A stretch of DNA of 64,000 bases, from contig CAWEIS010000003.1 of the NCBI GenBank assembly GCA_963809205.1, positions 376,562-440,561 of the forward strand, in the 5' to 3' direction. The notes beneath the pieces were generated by a model that did no database searches, had not been told where the DNA came from, and worked only from the letters and a program-made list of their open reading frames with translations. Of the stretch, positions 15,926 to 26,101 are shown one piece after another (the stretch's first letter is position 1; every line of letters begins with the position of its first letter). The stretch comes from DATLLN01 sp963809205. Its GTDB lineage: Bacteria; Actinomycetota; Thermoleophilia; Gaiellales; JAICJC01. The translations under genes were made by a program, and so were the position numbers.

Positions 15926-17233
15926 CTAGGCGAGCAGCAGCGAGGGCGCCTGCAGGTAGCGCTTGATCGTCTGCAGCAGCCGTGCACCGTCGGCCCCGGA
16001 GCACGCGCGATGGTCGCAGGAGAGCGTCACCCGCATGATCTGGCGGACGGCGATCTGGCCGTCGACCACCACCGGGCGCGGCGTCGTCGCCCCGACCGCG
16101 AGGATCGCCGACTCGGGCGGATTGATGATCGCGGCGAAGTTGGCGACGTCCAGCATCCCCAGGTTCGACACGGTGAAGGTGCCGCCCTCGATCTCGCGCT
16201 GCTTGAGCCGGCCCTCGCGCGCACGCACGGCCAGGTCGCGGGCCTCGGTCGAGAGCTGCCGCACCGACTTCGTGTCCGCCTCCTTGACGACGGGCACGAT
16301 CAGGCCGTCGTCGAGCGCCACGGCGATGCCCACGTTGGCGTGCGCGTGGTAGACGTGCTTGCCGTCGACGTAGGAGCGGTGGGCCTGCGGATGCTCGATC
16401 AGAGCGATGGCGCAGGCGCGCACGATCAGGTCGTTGACGCTCAGCTTCTCGCCGGTGCCGTCGAGCCCGGCGTTCAGCTCCGAGCGCATCTCCATCGCGC
16501 GCGTCATGTCGATCTCGGACTCGACGTAGAAGTGGGGGACGGTCGACTTGGACTGGCCCATCCGCTGCGCGACCGCCTTCAGCATCGGAGACAGGTCACG
16601 CACCTCGTCCTCGGCGGCCGGCCTGGCCGCGGGAGCGGCCGGAGCGGCCCTCGCCTGCTGGGGTGCGGCCGGTGCCGGGGCGGGCGGTGCGGCGACCCCA
16701 CCGCCGGCGATCAGCCGCTCCACGTCGGCCTTGACGATCCGCCCCTCCGGGCCGCTGCCGCGCCCGGCCAGCGGCGCGAGGTCGATGCCTGCCTGGTCGG
16801 CCATCTTGCGCGCGATCGGCGACACCTTGAGCGTGGTGCCGGCCGCCGGCTTGCCGTTGGGGACGGGCTCGGCCTGCGCCGGCTGCTCGGCCGCCTGCCT
16901 GGCCTGGGAGGCCGGCTCCGGCTGCTCCTGCGGCTCGTCGGCCGCGGCCTCGGGCTGCTTCTCGGCCTTGCCGTCCGTCGCGGCGACCTCCTCGCCGGCG
17001 TCGCCGACGATCGCGATCGGCGCGCCGAGGTCGGCGGTCTCGCCGTCGTCGACCAGGATCCGCAGCATCGTGGCGGCGTCGTAGGCCTGGAGCTCCATCA
17101 GCGCCTTGTCGGTCTCGATCTCGGCGAGCACGTCGCCCTCGCTGAAGGAGTCGCCTTCCTTGACCAGCCACCGGCCGATGGTTCCCTGCTCCATCGTGTC
17201 CGACAGCCGGGGCATCACCAGTTCCTCGGACAC
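15926..17233 (-). CDS. pdhC: 2-oxo acid dehydrogenase E2 (dihydrolipoyl acyltransferase)
   Basis: The 435-residue protein has an N-terminal lipoyl domain with the lipoylation lysine in EIETDKALMELQ, an Ala/Pro/Gln-rich linker, a peripheral subunit-binding domain (VSPIARKMADQAGIDL) and the C-terminal acyltransferase domain. Near its end the family motif HRxxDG reads HRACSG: His408 is kept but the usual Asp is Ser412. GTG 17233 follows the E1 beta stop by one base. It accepts the acyl group from E1 and passes it to CoA in the pyruvate (or branched-chain) dehydrogenase complex. Confidence 0.92.
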   Translation of the reverse strand: MSEELVMPRLSDTMEQGTIGRWLVKEGDSFSEGDVLAEIETDKALMELQAYDAATMLRILVDDGETADLGAPIAIVGDAGEEVAATDGKAEKQPEAAADEPQEQPEPASQARQAAEQPAQAEPVPNGKPAAGTTLKVSPIARKMADQAGIDLAPLAGRGSGPEGRIVKADVERLIAGGGVAAPPAPAPAAPQQARAAPAAPAARPAAEDEVRDLSPMLKAVAQRMGQSKSTVPHFYVESEIDMTRAMEMRSELNAGLDGTGEKLSVNDLIVRACAIALIEHPQAHRSYVDGKHVYHAHANVGIAVALDDGLIVPVVKEADTKSVRQLSTEARDLAVRAREGRLKQREIEGGTFTVSNLGMLDVANFAAIINPPESAILAVGATTPRPVVVDGQIAVRQIMRVTLSCDHRACSGADGARLLQTIKRYLQAPSLLLA

Positions 17234-17234
17234 G

Positions 17235-18227
17235 TCAGAGCACCCCGCATTCCTGGAGGAGGCGCCGTGCGGCGGCCTCGATCTTCGCCTCGACCGGCAA
17301 CGCGGCCAGTTCGAGCGGCTTGGAGTATGGCATGGGCACCTCTGCCTGGCCGACCCGAACCACCGGAGCGTCGAGATCGTCGAAGCACAGGTCGTGGATC
17401 CGGGCGACCAGCTCGGCGCTGACGCCGTAGGTCGCCCAGCCCTCCTCGCAGACCAGCGCGCGGTTCGTCTTGCGGACGGAGGCGGCCATCGTCTCCGCGT
17501 CCAGCGGCCGGAGCGAGCGGAGGTCGACCACCTCGGCCTCGACGCCGTCGCGCGACAGGTTGTCGGCCACGCGCAGAGCGCGCTGCACCGTGTAGGAGTG
17601 GGCGACGATCGTCAGGTCCTCGCCCTCGCGGACGACGGCGGCCTCGCCCAGCGGCACCAGCGCCTCGGGGTCGTCCGGCAGCGAGCCGGTGACGTTGTAC
17701 ATCACGAGGTTCTCGCAGAACAGCACCGGGTCGTCGTCCCGGATCGAGGTCTTCAGCATGCCGTACGCGTCGGCCACCGACGCCGGCGCGACCACCTTGA
17801 GCCCGGGGCAGCCCGCAAACCACGCCTCGAGGCTCTGCGAGTGCTGCGCCGTCAGCTGGGCGCCGGCCCCGCCCGGCGCGCGGATCACCATCGGCACGCC
17901 GACCGTGCCGCCGAACATGTACCGCACCTTGGCCGCGTGGTTGATGACCTGATCCATGGCCACCAGGATGAAGTTGATCGTCATGATCTCGACCACCGGC
18001 CGCAGGCCCATCATGGCCGCGCCGACGCCGGCTCCGACGAAGCCTCCCTCGGAGATCGGGGTCTCCCGGACGCGCTTGGGGCCGTACTTCTGCCATAGCC
18101 CGGCGGTCACCTTGTACGAGCCCTCGAAGCGGCCGATCTCCTCGCCCATCAGGAAGACGCTCTCGTCACGGTCGAGCTCCTCGTCGAGCGCGCGGCGCAG
18201 CGCCTCGCGGTAGGTCACGTCGGCCAT
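17235..18227 (-). CDS. pdhB: pyruvate dehydrogenase E1 beta subunit
   Basis: The 330-residue transketolase-like protein starts MADVTYREALRRALDEEL and has the E1 beta signatures GEEIGRFEGSYKVT, ETPISEGGFVGAGVGAA, IRAPGGAGAQLTAQHSQS and LVCEEGWATYGVSAEL. It pairs with the alpha subunit to decarboxylate the 2-oxo acid with thiamine diphosphate. It overlaps the alpha gene by 13 bp and precedes E2 by one base, so the three are one operon. Confidence 0.93.
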   Translation of the reverse strand: MADVTYREALRRALDEELDRDESVFLMGEEIGRFEGSYKVTAGLWQKYGPKRVRETPISEGGFVGAGVGAAMMGLRPVVEIMTINFILVAMDQVINHAAKVRYMFGGTVGVPMVIRAPGGAGAQLTAQHSQSLEAWFAGCPGLKVVAPASVADAYGMLKTSIRDDDPVLFCENLVMYNVTGSLPDDPEALVPLGEAAVVREGEDLTIVAHSYTVQRALRVADNLSRDGVEAEVVDLRSLRPLDAETMAASVRKTNRALVCEEGWATYGVSAELVARIHDLCFDDLDAPVVRVGQAEVPMPYSKPLELAALPVEAKIEAAARRLLQECGVL

Positions 18228-19291
18228 GAACGCTCCTCGCCGCGCTCCCCGAAGGGCGCGCCGGCGCGCATCCGCGCGAACTGCTCGCGCCAGCCGGGAT
18301 CGCCGTACACGTGCTCGTACAGGCTGTCGACGTCGGGGAAGGCGGCGGCCAGCGCGTCGTCGATGGCCTCCTTGACCTCGGCTCCGACCTGCTTCCAGAT
18401 CTCCTCGATGTCGTCCGCGCCCAGCAGCCCGTGCTCGGTGAGCAGCGCGCCGAACCGCGTGATCGGATCCTTGCGCTTCCAGCCGGAGATCTCCTCGGGC
18501 GTCCGGTACACTTTGCCGGCGTCGGCAACGGAGTGGCCGCGGTGCCGGTAGGTGATCGTCTCCAGCAGCGACGGGCGGCGGTCGTTGCGCGCCTTGGCAA
18601 GCAGCCTGGCCACCGCCTCGCGCACGGCCAGCACATCGTTGCCGTCCACCCGCTCGCCGTGCATGCGGTAGGCGGCGCCGCGCTTGTAGATGTCCGGCTC
18701 GGCGGACGCCTGGTCGACCGACGTGCCCATGCCGTACTGGTTGTTGATCACCTGGAAGACGACGGGGAGCTCCCAGACGGCGGCCAGGTTGAGGGCCTCG
18801 TGGAAGGCGCCGGTGTTGGTGGCGCCCTCGCCAAACTGGCAGAGCACGGCGTCTTGCTGGCCGGTCTGGTCGAGCGCCAGGCCCGCACCGACCGCGATCG
18901 GCAGGTGGCCGCCGACGATGCCCCAGCCGCCGAAGAACCGCCGGCCGGTGTCCAGCAAGTGCATCGATCCGCCGCGGCCGTGGGCGACGCCCGTCTCCTT
19001 GCCGAACAGCTCGGCCATCACCGCGGCGGGCTCCGAACCGACGGCCAGGGCGGTGCCGTGATCGCGGTAACTGGCAAACAGGCAGTCGCCGTCCTCGAGC
19101 ACGTCGATCGCGCCGACGGTGGCCGCCTCCTCGCCGATGGCCAGGTGGCAGTAGCCGCCGATCCGGGCGCGCGTGTACTGCTCCTCGGTGCGCTCCTCGA
19201 AACGCCGGATCAGGGCCATCGTGCGGAACAGCCGCCGCCCGGTCTCCACGTCGGGGAGCCCCTGGGGCGTCGTCGTCTCAACCCTCGCCAT
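18215..19291 (-). CDS. pdhA: pyruvate dehydrogenase E1 alpha subunit
   Basis: The 358-residue protein has the thiamine diphosphate region FGEGATNTGAFHEALN...VINNQYGMGT, the phosphorylation-loop-type TYRHRGHSVAD, and FRTMALIRRFEE near the start. The HGRGGSMHL motif is typical of the PDH/acetoin E1 alpha group. It is the first gene of the E1 alpha-E1 beta-E2 operon, reading away from a lipoyl-domain gene 41 bp away; the shared short intergenic space must hold both promoters. Pyruvate is the likeliest substrate, but acetoin or branched-chain 2-oxo acids are not excluded. Confidence 0.92.
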   Translation of the reverse strand: MARVETTTPQGLPDVETGRRLFRTMALIRRFEERTEEQYTRARIGGYCHLAIGEEAATVGAIDVLEDGDCLFASYRDHGTALAVGSEPAAVMAELFGKETGVAHGRGGSMHLLDTGRRFFGGWGIVGGHLPIAVGAGLALDQTGQQDAVLCQFGEGATNTGAFHEALNLAAVWELPVVFQVINNQYGMGTSVDQASAEPDIYKRGAAYRMHGERVDGNDVLAVREAVARLLAKARNDRRPSLLETITYRHRGHSVADAGKVYRTPEEISGWKRKDPITRFGALLTEHGLLGADDIEEIWKQVGAEVKEAIDDALAAAFPDVDSLYEHVYGDPGWREQFARMRAGAPFGERGEERSWPT

Positions 19292-19332
19292 CGCCTGAAC
19301 TGTATCCCTAACTTCGGCTACGATCGGCGCCC

Positions 19333-19587
19333 ATGGCGACCCCTGTGACCGTTCCCCGGCTGGGCGAGGAGATGGAGTCTGGCGTGCTGATCCGGTTCCT
19401 GGTCGAGGAGGGCGGCGCCGTCCGCGTCGGCGAGCCGCTGTATGAGCTCGACACCGACAAGGTCACCCAGGAGGTCGAGGCCGAGGCCGACGGCGTCCTG
19501 CTGCGCATCGACGCGGAGGACGGCGGAGAGTACGCGGTCGGCGCCACCCTGGCGTGGATCGGCGACGCCGGAGAGCAGCTGCCATAG
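19333..19587 (+). CDS. free-standing lipoyl-domain protein
   Basis: This 84-residue protein is one lipoyl domain: VPRLGEEMESGVLIRFLVEEGG, then the modified lysine in ELDTDKVTQEVEA. It lacks the binding and acyltransferase domains of E2. It is followed at once by an alpha/beta hydrolase, the architecture of the acetoin-system AcoC (lipoyl domain fused to hydrolase), but here as two frames. It may be an extra swinging arm for the divergent E1/E2 complex, or part of a fusion broken by a base error near 19583. Confidence 0.85.
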   Translation: MATPVTVPRLGEEMESGVLIRFLVEEGGAVRVGEPLYELDTDKVTQEVEAEADGVLLRIDAEDGGEYAVGATLAWIGDAGEQLP

Positions 19588-20366
19588 CCGACCTCCACGT
19601 GCACCGGTTCGGCGCAGTGGACGGCGCACCGCTGCTGGCGCTGCACGGCGTGACCGGTCACGGCATCCGGTTCCAGCGGCTGGCCGAGGAGGGACTCCCC
19701 GAGCGGCGGGTGATCGCGCCCGACTTGCGCGGCCACGGCCGCTCGACCTGGGAGCCGCCGTGGAACGCCGAGCGGCTGGTCACCGATTTGGTCGAGCTGC
19801 TGGATGCCGAGGGCCTCGAGCGCACCGACGTGATGGGCCACTCCTACGGCGGGCTGCTGGCGACCCTGCTGATCGCGCGCGCACCCGACCGCGTCGGCCG
19901 CGCCGTGTTGCTCGACCCGGCGATCGCCATCTCTGCCGAGGATGCGATGGACGCCGCGGAGGACACCCGGCTGGACGACGGCTGGGCGGGCGAGCAGGAG
20001 GCGTACGCCGCGCGCCGCGAGGGCCGGCCGCCGCACACGCTGCCGATGGTCGACGCCGACCTCGCCGAGACGCTCGACGAGGGGCCAGACGGCCGCTTCC
20101 GCATGCGCTTCTCGCGTCCGGCGGTGGTCACCGCGTGGGGTGAGATGGCCGCACCGCCCGTTTCGCTCGTCGGCTGGAGCGGCGAGCTGCTGCTGGTGCC
20201 GGCGGCAGGAGACGACTATGTCGGCGACCACGTTCGCGAGGCGCTGCGCCGCGATCTCGGCGACCGGTTCACCGAACGGCCGGTCGACGGCGGACACATC
20301 GTTTACTGGGACGCGTTCGAGGAGACCGTGGCCACGCTGCGGCCGTTCCTCGTACAGCAGGATTGA
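19554..20366 (+). CDS. alpha/beta hydrolase
   Basis: The protein has LLALHGVTGHG (oxyanion hole), DLRGHGRS, the nucleophile elbow MGHSYGGLL, a late acidic residue in PAAGDDY and the catalytic His in DGGHIVYW. The first conserved strand (IADLHVHRFG) begins at about 19584. The only in-frame starts are GTG 19554, inside the lipoyl gene, and GTG 19599, which trims the strand. Substrate unknown. Pairing with a lipoyl domain recalls AcoC of acetoin dehydrogenase systems. Confidence 0.8.
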   Translation: MDRRRRRAAAIADLHVHRFGAVDGAPLLALHGVTGHGIRFQRLAEEGLPERRVIAPDLRGHGRSTWEPPWNAERLVTDLVELLDAEGLERTDVMGHSYGGLLATLLIARAPDRVGRAVLLDPAIAISAEDAMDAAEDTRLDDGWAGEQEAYAARREGRPPHTLPMVDADLAETLDEGPDGRFRMRFSRPAVVTAWGEMAAPPVSLVGWSGELLLVPAAGDDYVGDHVREALRRDLGDRFTERPVDGGHIVYWDAFEETVATLRPFLVQQD

Positions 20367-20401
20367 CATCCCGCCCTGGGCGGGGCTACGGTCAGTCCGA
20401 G

Positions 20402-21292
20402 ATGCGCGCCCTGCTCCTGACCCTGCTGGCGGCCGTGGCCCTGACGCTCCCGGCGTCGGCGCCCGCAACCGCGGCGCTGCCGTCCCCGGTGACCTGCCCG
20501 GGCTGCTGGCATCCGTCGACCCAGGCCCGCTGGCAGTACCAGCTGCAGGCCTCGCCCGGGTTCGACGCGACCGGCGGCATCGACGTCGACGTCTCCTCGG
20601 CGCCCAAGCACGGGGGCGCGGTCGTGCACCCGACGGTGTGGGACATCGACCTCTACGTCGACCCGAAGCTCGAGGGCAACCCGATCACGCCGAATACCGA
20701 GGCCGTCGACGCCATCCACGCCCGCGGCGGCCACGCGATCTGCTACGTGTCGGCGGGCAGCTGGGAGAACTGGCGGGGCGACGCGGACAGCTTCCCGGCA
20801 TCGGTCAAGGGCAAGACCAACGGCTGGCCGGGCGAGCGCTGGCTGGACATCCGCCGGATCGGCATCCTGGCGCCGATCATGGAGCGGCGGGTGGCGGCCT
20901 GCGCGCGAGCCGGCTTCGACGCCGTCGAGTGGGACAACGTCGACGGCTACACCAACGACACCGGGTTCCCGCTGACCGCCCGCGACCAGCTCGCCTACAA
21001 CGTCCGGCTGGCCAACCTGGCGCACGCCCACGGCCTCAGCGTCGCCCTCAAGAACGACCTCGAGCAACTGGCGGCGCTCAAGCCGTACTTCGACTTCGCG
21101 GTCAACGAGCAATGTTTCCAGTACGACGAGTGCGCGCCTGGGCTGCGCGGCTGGGCCGCATCGGGCAAGGCCGTGTTCAGCGTTGAGTACCGCAAGACCA
21201 CCTTTCGCTGCGGCCTCGCCAACCGCTGGCACCTGAGCACCATCCACAAGTCGCTCAACCTGTACGCCAGGCCCTGGACGCCCTGCCGTTAG
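20402..21292 (+). CDS. secreted GH114-family (endo-alpha-1,4-polygalactosaminidase-like) protein
   Basis: The 296-residue protein has a signal peptide (MRALLLTLLAAVALTLPASA) and a TIM-barrel domain with TVWDIDLY, HAICYVSAGSWE, WLDIRR, AGFDAVEWDNVDGY and LKNDLEQ, the acidic residues that define GH114. The family includes galactosaminogalactan-cleaving enzymes, so the target is probably an extracellular or cell-wall amino-sugar polymer; several members remain uncharacterised. ATG 20402 is 35 bp from the hydrolase stop. Cysteines near both ends could form disulfides. Confidence 0.82.
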   Translation: MRALLLTLLAAVALTLPASAPATAALPSPVTCPGCWHPSTQARWQYQLQASPGFDATGGIDVDVSSAPKHGGAVVHPTVWDIDLYVDPKLEGNPITPNTEAVDAIHARGGHAICYVSAGSWENWRGDADSFPASVKGKTNGWPGERWLDIRRIGILAPIMERRVAACARAGFDAVEWDNVDGYTNDTGFPLTARDQLAYNVRLANLAHAHGLSVALKNDLEQLAALKPYFDFAVNEQCFQYDECAPGLRGWAASGKAVFSVEYRKTTFRCGLANRWHLSTIHKSLNLYARPWTPCR

Positions 21293-21359
21293 ACCGGATG
21301 CGGCCGAAAGGGCCGGTGGTAGCATCCGCGACGGCGAAGGCGAACGACGGGAGTGTGGT

Positions 21360-22785
21360 GTGATCGAGTGTGATGTCGCCGTCCTCGGCGGCGGGCCGGG
21401 GGGCTACCCGGCCGCCATCCGCGCAGCCCAGCTGGGCGCGAACGTGGTGCTCGTGGAACAGGATCGCGTTGGCGGGACGTGCATCACCGTCGGCTGCATC
21501 CCGACCAAGACGTGGGTGCAGACCGCGCATGCGCTCAAGGAGGCGCACGAGACGTTCGCCAAGATCGGCGTGACGGTCGAGGGCGCGGCGCTGGACTTCC
21601 CGACCGCCCAGTCCAACAAGGAGACCATCGTCGCCGGGCTGGTCAACGGCATCACCGGCGTCGTCAAGGCCAATGGGATCACCGTCGTCAGTCGGCCGCG
21701 GCACGTTCGCCAGCCCGAACACGCTGGCGGTCGAGGGCGGGGAAGAGGTGCGGTTCAAGAGCGCCATCGTCGCCACCGGGTCACGGGCGCTGCGCCCGCC
21801 GGTCGACGGCATCGACGGGCCGCTGTGCGTCGACTCGACCGGTCTGCTGGCCGTCGAGAAGGTGCCCCGGCGGATCGCCATCCTCGGCGGCGGCGTGATC
21901 GGCGTCGAGTTCGCCTCGATCCTGTCCCACTGGGGCACCGAGGTGACCATCGTCGAGATGCTCGACCGGCTGATCCCGATGGAGGACGCCGACGCGTCGA
22001 AGGAGCTCGAGCGGGCGTTCAAGAAGCGCGGCATCACGATGCACCTGGGCGCTCGGGCGACCGCCATCGAGCACGGCAAGAAGCAGGCCACCGTCTCGTT
22101 CCAGGCTGCGGACGGCACCGAGGGCGCCATCGAGGCAGACCTCGTGCTGGTCGCCACCGGCCGCGGGCCGCAGGCCGAGGGCGTCGGGCTCGAGACCGCA
22201 GGCGTCGACTTCGATGCCCGCGCAGGCATCGGCACCGACACCCGGATGCGGACGAACGTCGCCCACATCTATGCCGTCGGCGACTGCGCCGGCCGCTGGC
22301 AGCTCGCCCACACGGCGTTCCGCGAGGGCGAGGTGGCTGCGGAGAACGCGCTCGGCCACGACTCCGAGATCGACTACACGGCGGTACCGCGGTGCATCTA
22401 CACCGATCCCGAGGTCGCCGCGGTCGGCCTGACCGAGGCCGCTGCAGCCGAGGCGTACGACGAGATCGCCGTCGGCCGGATGCCGTTCTCGGCCTCGGCC
22501 CGGGCGATGATGTACGGCGAGCGGACCGGCTGGGTGAAGACGATCCACGAGACCCGCTACGGCGAGCTGCTGGGCATGGTGATCGTCGGCCCGCAGGCGA
22601 CCGAGCTGGTCAACGGCGGCGTGATCGGCATCACCGCCGAGGCGACCATCGAGACGCTGGCCGACGCGATCACCGCGCATCCGACGCTCGCCGAGGCGAT
22701 CAAGGAAGCGGCGCTGGTGGCGCTCGGGAGGCCGATCCACCTGCCGCCGCCTCGACAGAGAACGAAGGCCGCGGCTGCGACGTGA
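21360..22785 (+). CDS. lpdA: dihydrolipoyl dehydrogenase (E3), frame interrupted once
   Basis: The N-terminal part from GTG 21360 has the FAD motif VAVLGGGPGGYPAAIRAAQLG and the redox-active cysteines in GGTCITVGCIPTK. At about 21693 the frame breaks after GITVVS; the continuation GRGTFASPNTLAVEGG, the NAD-binding region, and the catalytic HPTLAEA run in another frame to 22785. Removing one C in AGTCGGCC restores a normal protein. E3 reoxidises the dihydrolipoyl arms of the E2 and free lipoyl domain encoded 2-6 kb upstream. Its stop overlaps proS by 4 bp. Confidence 0.9.
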
Positions 22786-24485
22786 GCAGCGTTCGCGCCT
22801 CCCGATACCTGATCCCGACGCTCAAGGACGACCCGGCAGACGCAGAGGCCGTCAGCCACCGCATGCTCATCCGCGGCGGGTTCGTGCGCCAGGTCGGCTC
22901 CGGCCTCTACACCTATCTGCCGCTCGGCTGGCGGGTGCTGCAGAAGGTGCGGGAGATCATCCGGCAGGAGATGGACACGATCGGCGTTGAGATGAGCATG
23001 CCGGTGCTCAACCCGGCCGAGCTGTGGAAGACCACCGGCCGCTACGGCATCGAGGCGCTGTTCAAGCTCGACGACTCTTCGGGCAAGCCGTATGCGCTGG
23101 CGTTGTCCCACGAGGAGTGCGTGACGTTCCACGCCAGCCGCGAGATCCGCTCGTACCGCGACCTGCCGCAGATCTGGTACCACATCCAGACCAAGGAGCG
23201 GGACGAGCCGCGGCCCAAGAGCGGGATCCTGCGCACGCGCGAGTTCATCATGAAGGACTCGTACAGCTTCGACCGCGACGTGGAGGGTCTGGACGCCAGC
23301 TACCGCGCGCACATCCCGGTGTACCAGCGGATCTACGACCGCTGCGGCCTAGAGACGTGGATGGTCGAGTCGGACGTCGGCATGATGGGCGGCACCGAGG
23401 CACACGAGTTCATGGCGCCCAGCCCGGCCGGCGAGGACACCGTGGCCCTGTGCTCGACGTGCGACTACGCCTCGAACGTCGAGATGGCGCGGGGGATCCC
23501 GCGGCCGCCGGAGTTCCCGCCGCCGCTGGACGCGCTCGAGGAGATCGAGACGCCGGGCGTCACGACGATCGAGGGCCTGGCCGAGATGCTGGGCATCGAC
23601 GCGGCCGCGACGGCCAAGGCGATGGTCGTCGTCAGGGACGGCGACGTCGTCCTCGCTCTCGTCCGCGGCGACCACCGGCTGCACGAGATGAAGCTGTCGA
23701 AGGTGCTGCAGGGCCCGATCCGGCCCGCCACCCGCGAGGAGATCACCTCGACGTTCGGCGCTGAGCCCGGCTCGATCGGCGCCGTGGGCGCCACCGTGCG
23801 GGTGATCGCCGACGACGTGCTGCGCGACGGACAGTTCGTCGGCGGGGCGAATCGGACTGGGTGGCACCTCCGGGGCGTGGAGGCCGACAGGGACTTCCAG
23901 GCGGAGTTCGCGGACATCCGCGAGGTCGAGCCGGGAGACCGTTGTCCAGACTGCTCCGATGGGGTTCTGAGGCTGGAACCGGCAATTGAGGTTGGTAACA
24001 TCTTCAAACTGGGCACCAGGTACTCGGTGCCTATGAACGCAACCTATCTGGACGAGTCCGGGAAGGAACACCCGATCGTCATGGGAAGCTACGGGATCGG
24101 CCTTGCTCGGATCATGGCGGCCGCCGTGGAGCAGGGCCACGACGAGGCTGGGATGATCTGGCCGTCTACGATCGCGCCGTTCGGCGCCCACTTGGTCGCC
24201 ATCGGCGACCGCTCGAGCGAGCAGTTCTCGATCGCCGAGCGCCTCGAAGGGGAGCTCTCCGAGCGAGGCGTCGAGGTGCTGTTCGACGACCGTGAGTCCA
24301 GTCCCGGTGTCAAATTCGCAGACGCCGAACTCATCGGTGCCCCGGTACGAATCACGGTCGGGAAGAAGACGGCGTCCGAGGGCACCGTCGACGTCCAGGT
24401 GCGCAAGGGGCGCACGCAAACGACCGAACCCGTCGCGGAGGTCTCCGAGGCGGTTCAGAGGCTCCTGACCTCAAAGGAGGACTGA
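22782..24485 (+). CDS. proS: prolyl-tRNA synthetase, bacterial type
   Basis: The 567-residue protein is a full-length prokaryotic ProRS: MLIRGGFVRQVGSGLYTYLP, SHEECVTFHASREIRSYRDLPQIWY (motif 2), an editing INS domain in the middle (GDVVLALVRGDHRLHE), GSYGIGLARIMAA (motif 3) and an anticodon-binding C-terminus. The start is GTG 22782, overlapping lpd. The 3' half from about 23930 looks less GC-extreme, but no break is seen. The window also encodes a tRNA-Pro. Confidence 0.95.
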   Translation: MSSVRASRYLIPTLKDDPADAEAVSHRMLIRGGFVRQVGSGLYTYLPLGWRVLQKVREIIRQEMDTIGVEMSMPVLNPAELWKTTGRYGIEALFKLDDSSGKPYALALSHEECVTFHASREIRSYRDLPQIWYHIQTKERDEPRPKSGILRTREFIMKDSYSFDRDVEGLDASYRAHIPVYQRIYDRCGLETWMVESDVGMMGGTEAHEFMAPSPAGEDTVALCSTCDYASNVEMARGIPRPPEFPPPLDALEEIETPGVTTIEGLAEMLGIDAAATAKAMVVVRDGDVVLALVRGDHRLHEMKLSKVLQGPIRPATREEITSTFGAEPGSIGAVGATVRVIADDVLRDGQFVGGANRTGWHLRGVEADRDFQAEFADIREVEPGDRCPDCSDGVLRLEPAIEVGNIFKLGTRYSVPMNATYLDESGKEHPIVMGSYGIGLARIMAAAVEQGHDEAGMIWPSTIAPFGAHLVAIGDRSSEQFSIAERLEGELSERGVEVLFDDRESSPGVKFADAELIGAPVRITVGKKTASEGTVDVQVRKGRTQTTEPVAEVSEAVQRLLTSKED

Positions 24486-24787
24486 TGGCGAAGGCCACCA
24501 CGACGAAGACCAGCGTTCCCTTCGGTGAGGGTGTCGAGACGGCGATGCGCAAGAAGGGCATCTCCTACCGCTCGCTCGCCGACACCACCGGCCTGTCGGC
24601 CGGGTACCTCAACCACCTCGTCCACGGCAACCGGCCCGTCCCGTCGAACGACGTGATCGAGTCGGTGGCGAAGGCGGTCGGTGTGCGACCCACCGAGTTC
24701 CGGGAGTACCGGATCCGCCGGATCGCCAACTCCCTGGCGAAGAAGCCGGAGGCCGTGGACAGGCTCTACAAGGAGTTCGTCCGCTAG
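24485..24787 (+). CDS. small XRE-type helix-turn-helix protein
   Basis: The 100-residue protein has an XRE/Cro-like HTH: AMRKKGISYRSLADTTGLSAGYLNHLVHGNRPV. A helical tail, RIRRIANSLAKKPEAVDRLYKEF, could dimerise. It overlaps the proS stop by one base (TGATG) and has AAAGGAGG just upstream, so it is translated from the proS transcript. Target genes are unknown; it resembles phage-type repressors but stands in a housekeeping operon. Confidence 0.8.
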   Translation: MAKATTTKTSVPFGEGVETAMRKKGISYRSLADTTGLSAGYLNHLVHGNRPVPSNDVIESVAKAVGVRPTEFREYRIRRIANSLAKKPEAVDRLYKEFVR

Positions 24788-24844
24788 CAGGCAGCGACCG
24801 CCCGCCGCCGGCCACGAGGTCGGCGGCGGTGCGCGTTCCCGGGG

Positions 24845-25971
<1,127 letters not shown>

Positions 25972-26027
25972 TCTCAGTAGTTGACCGCCCAGAGCGCCAG
26001 TTGGTTCCCGGTATACTCGGTCCTTCG

Positions 26028-26101
26028 CGGGGCGTGGCGCAGTCTGGTAGCGCACCCGGCTGGGGGCCGGGCGGTCGGAGGTTCAAATCCTGCCGCCCCG
26101 A
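26028..26101 (+). tRNA. tRNA-Pro (GGG anticodon)
   Basis: The 74-nt cloverleaf has acceptor stem CGGGGCG (26028-26034) with CGCCCCG (26094-26100), D stem GCGC/GCGC, anticodon stem CCCGG/CCGGG around CTGGGGG with anticodon GGG at 26062-26064, and T loop TTCAAAT. The T stem has one G-G mismatch. No CCA is encoded. A TATACT -10 lies at 26012-26017; no convincing -35 was found. Confidence 0.93.

Noticed and set aside
25981..26017. A -35/-10 promoter pair for tRNA-Pro using TTGACC at 25981
   Set aside because: The spacing to TATACT is 25 bases, too long for a standard promoter.
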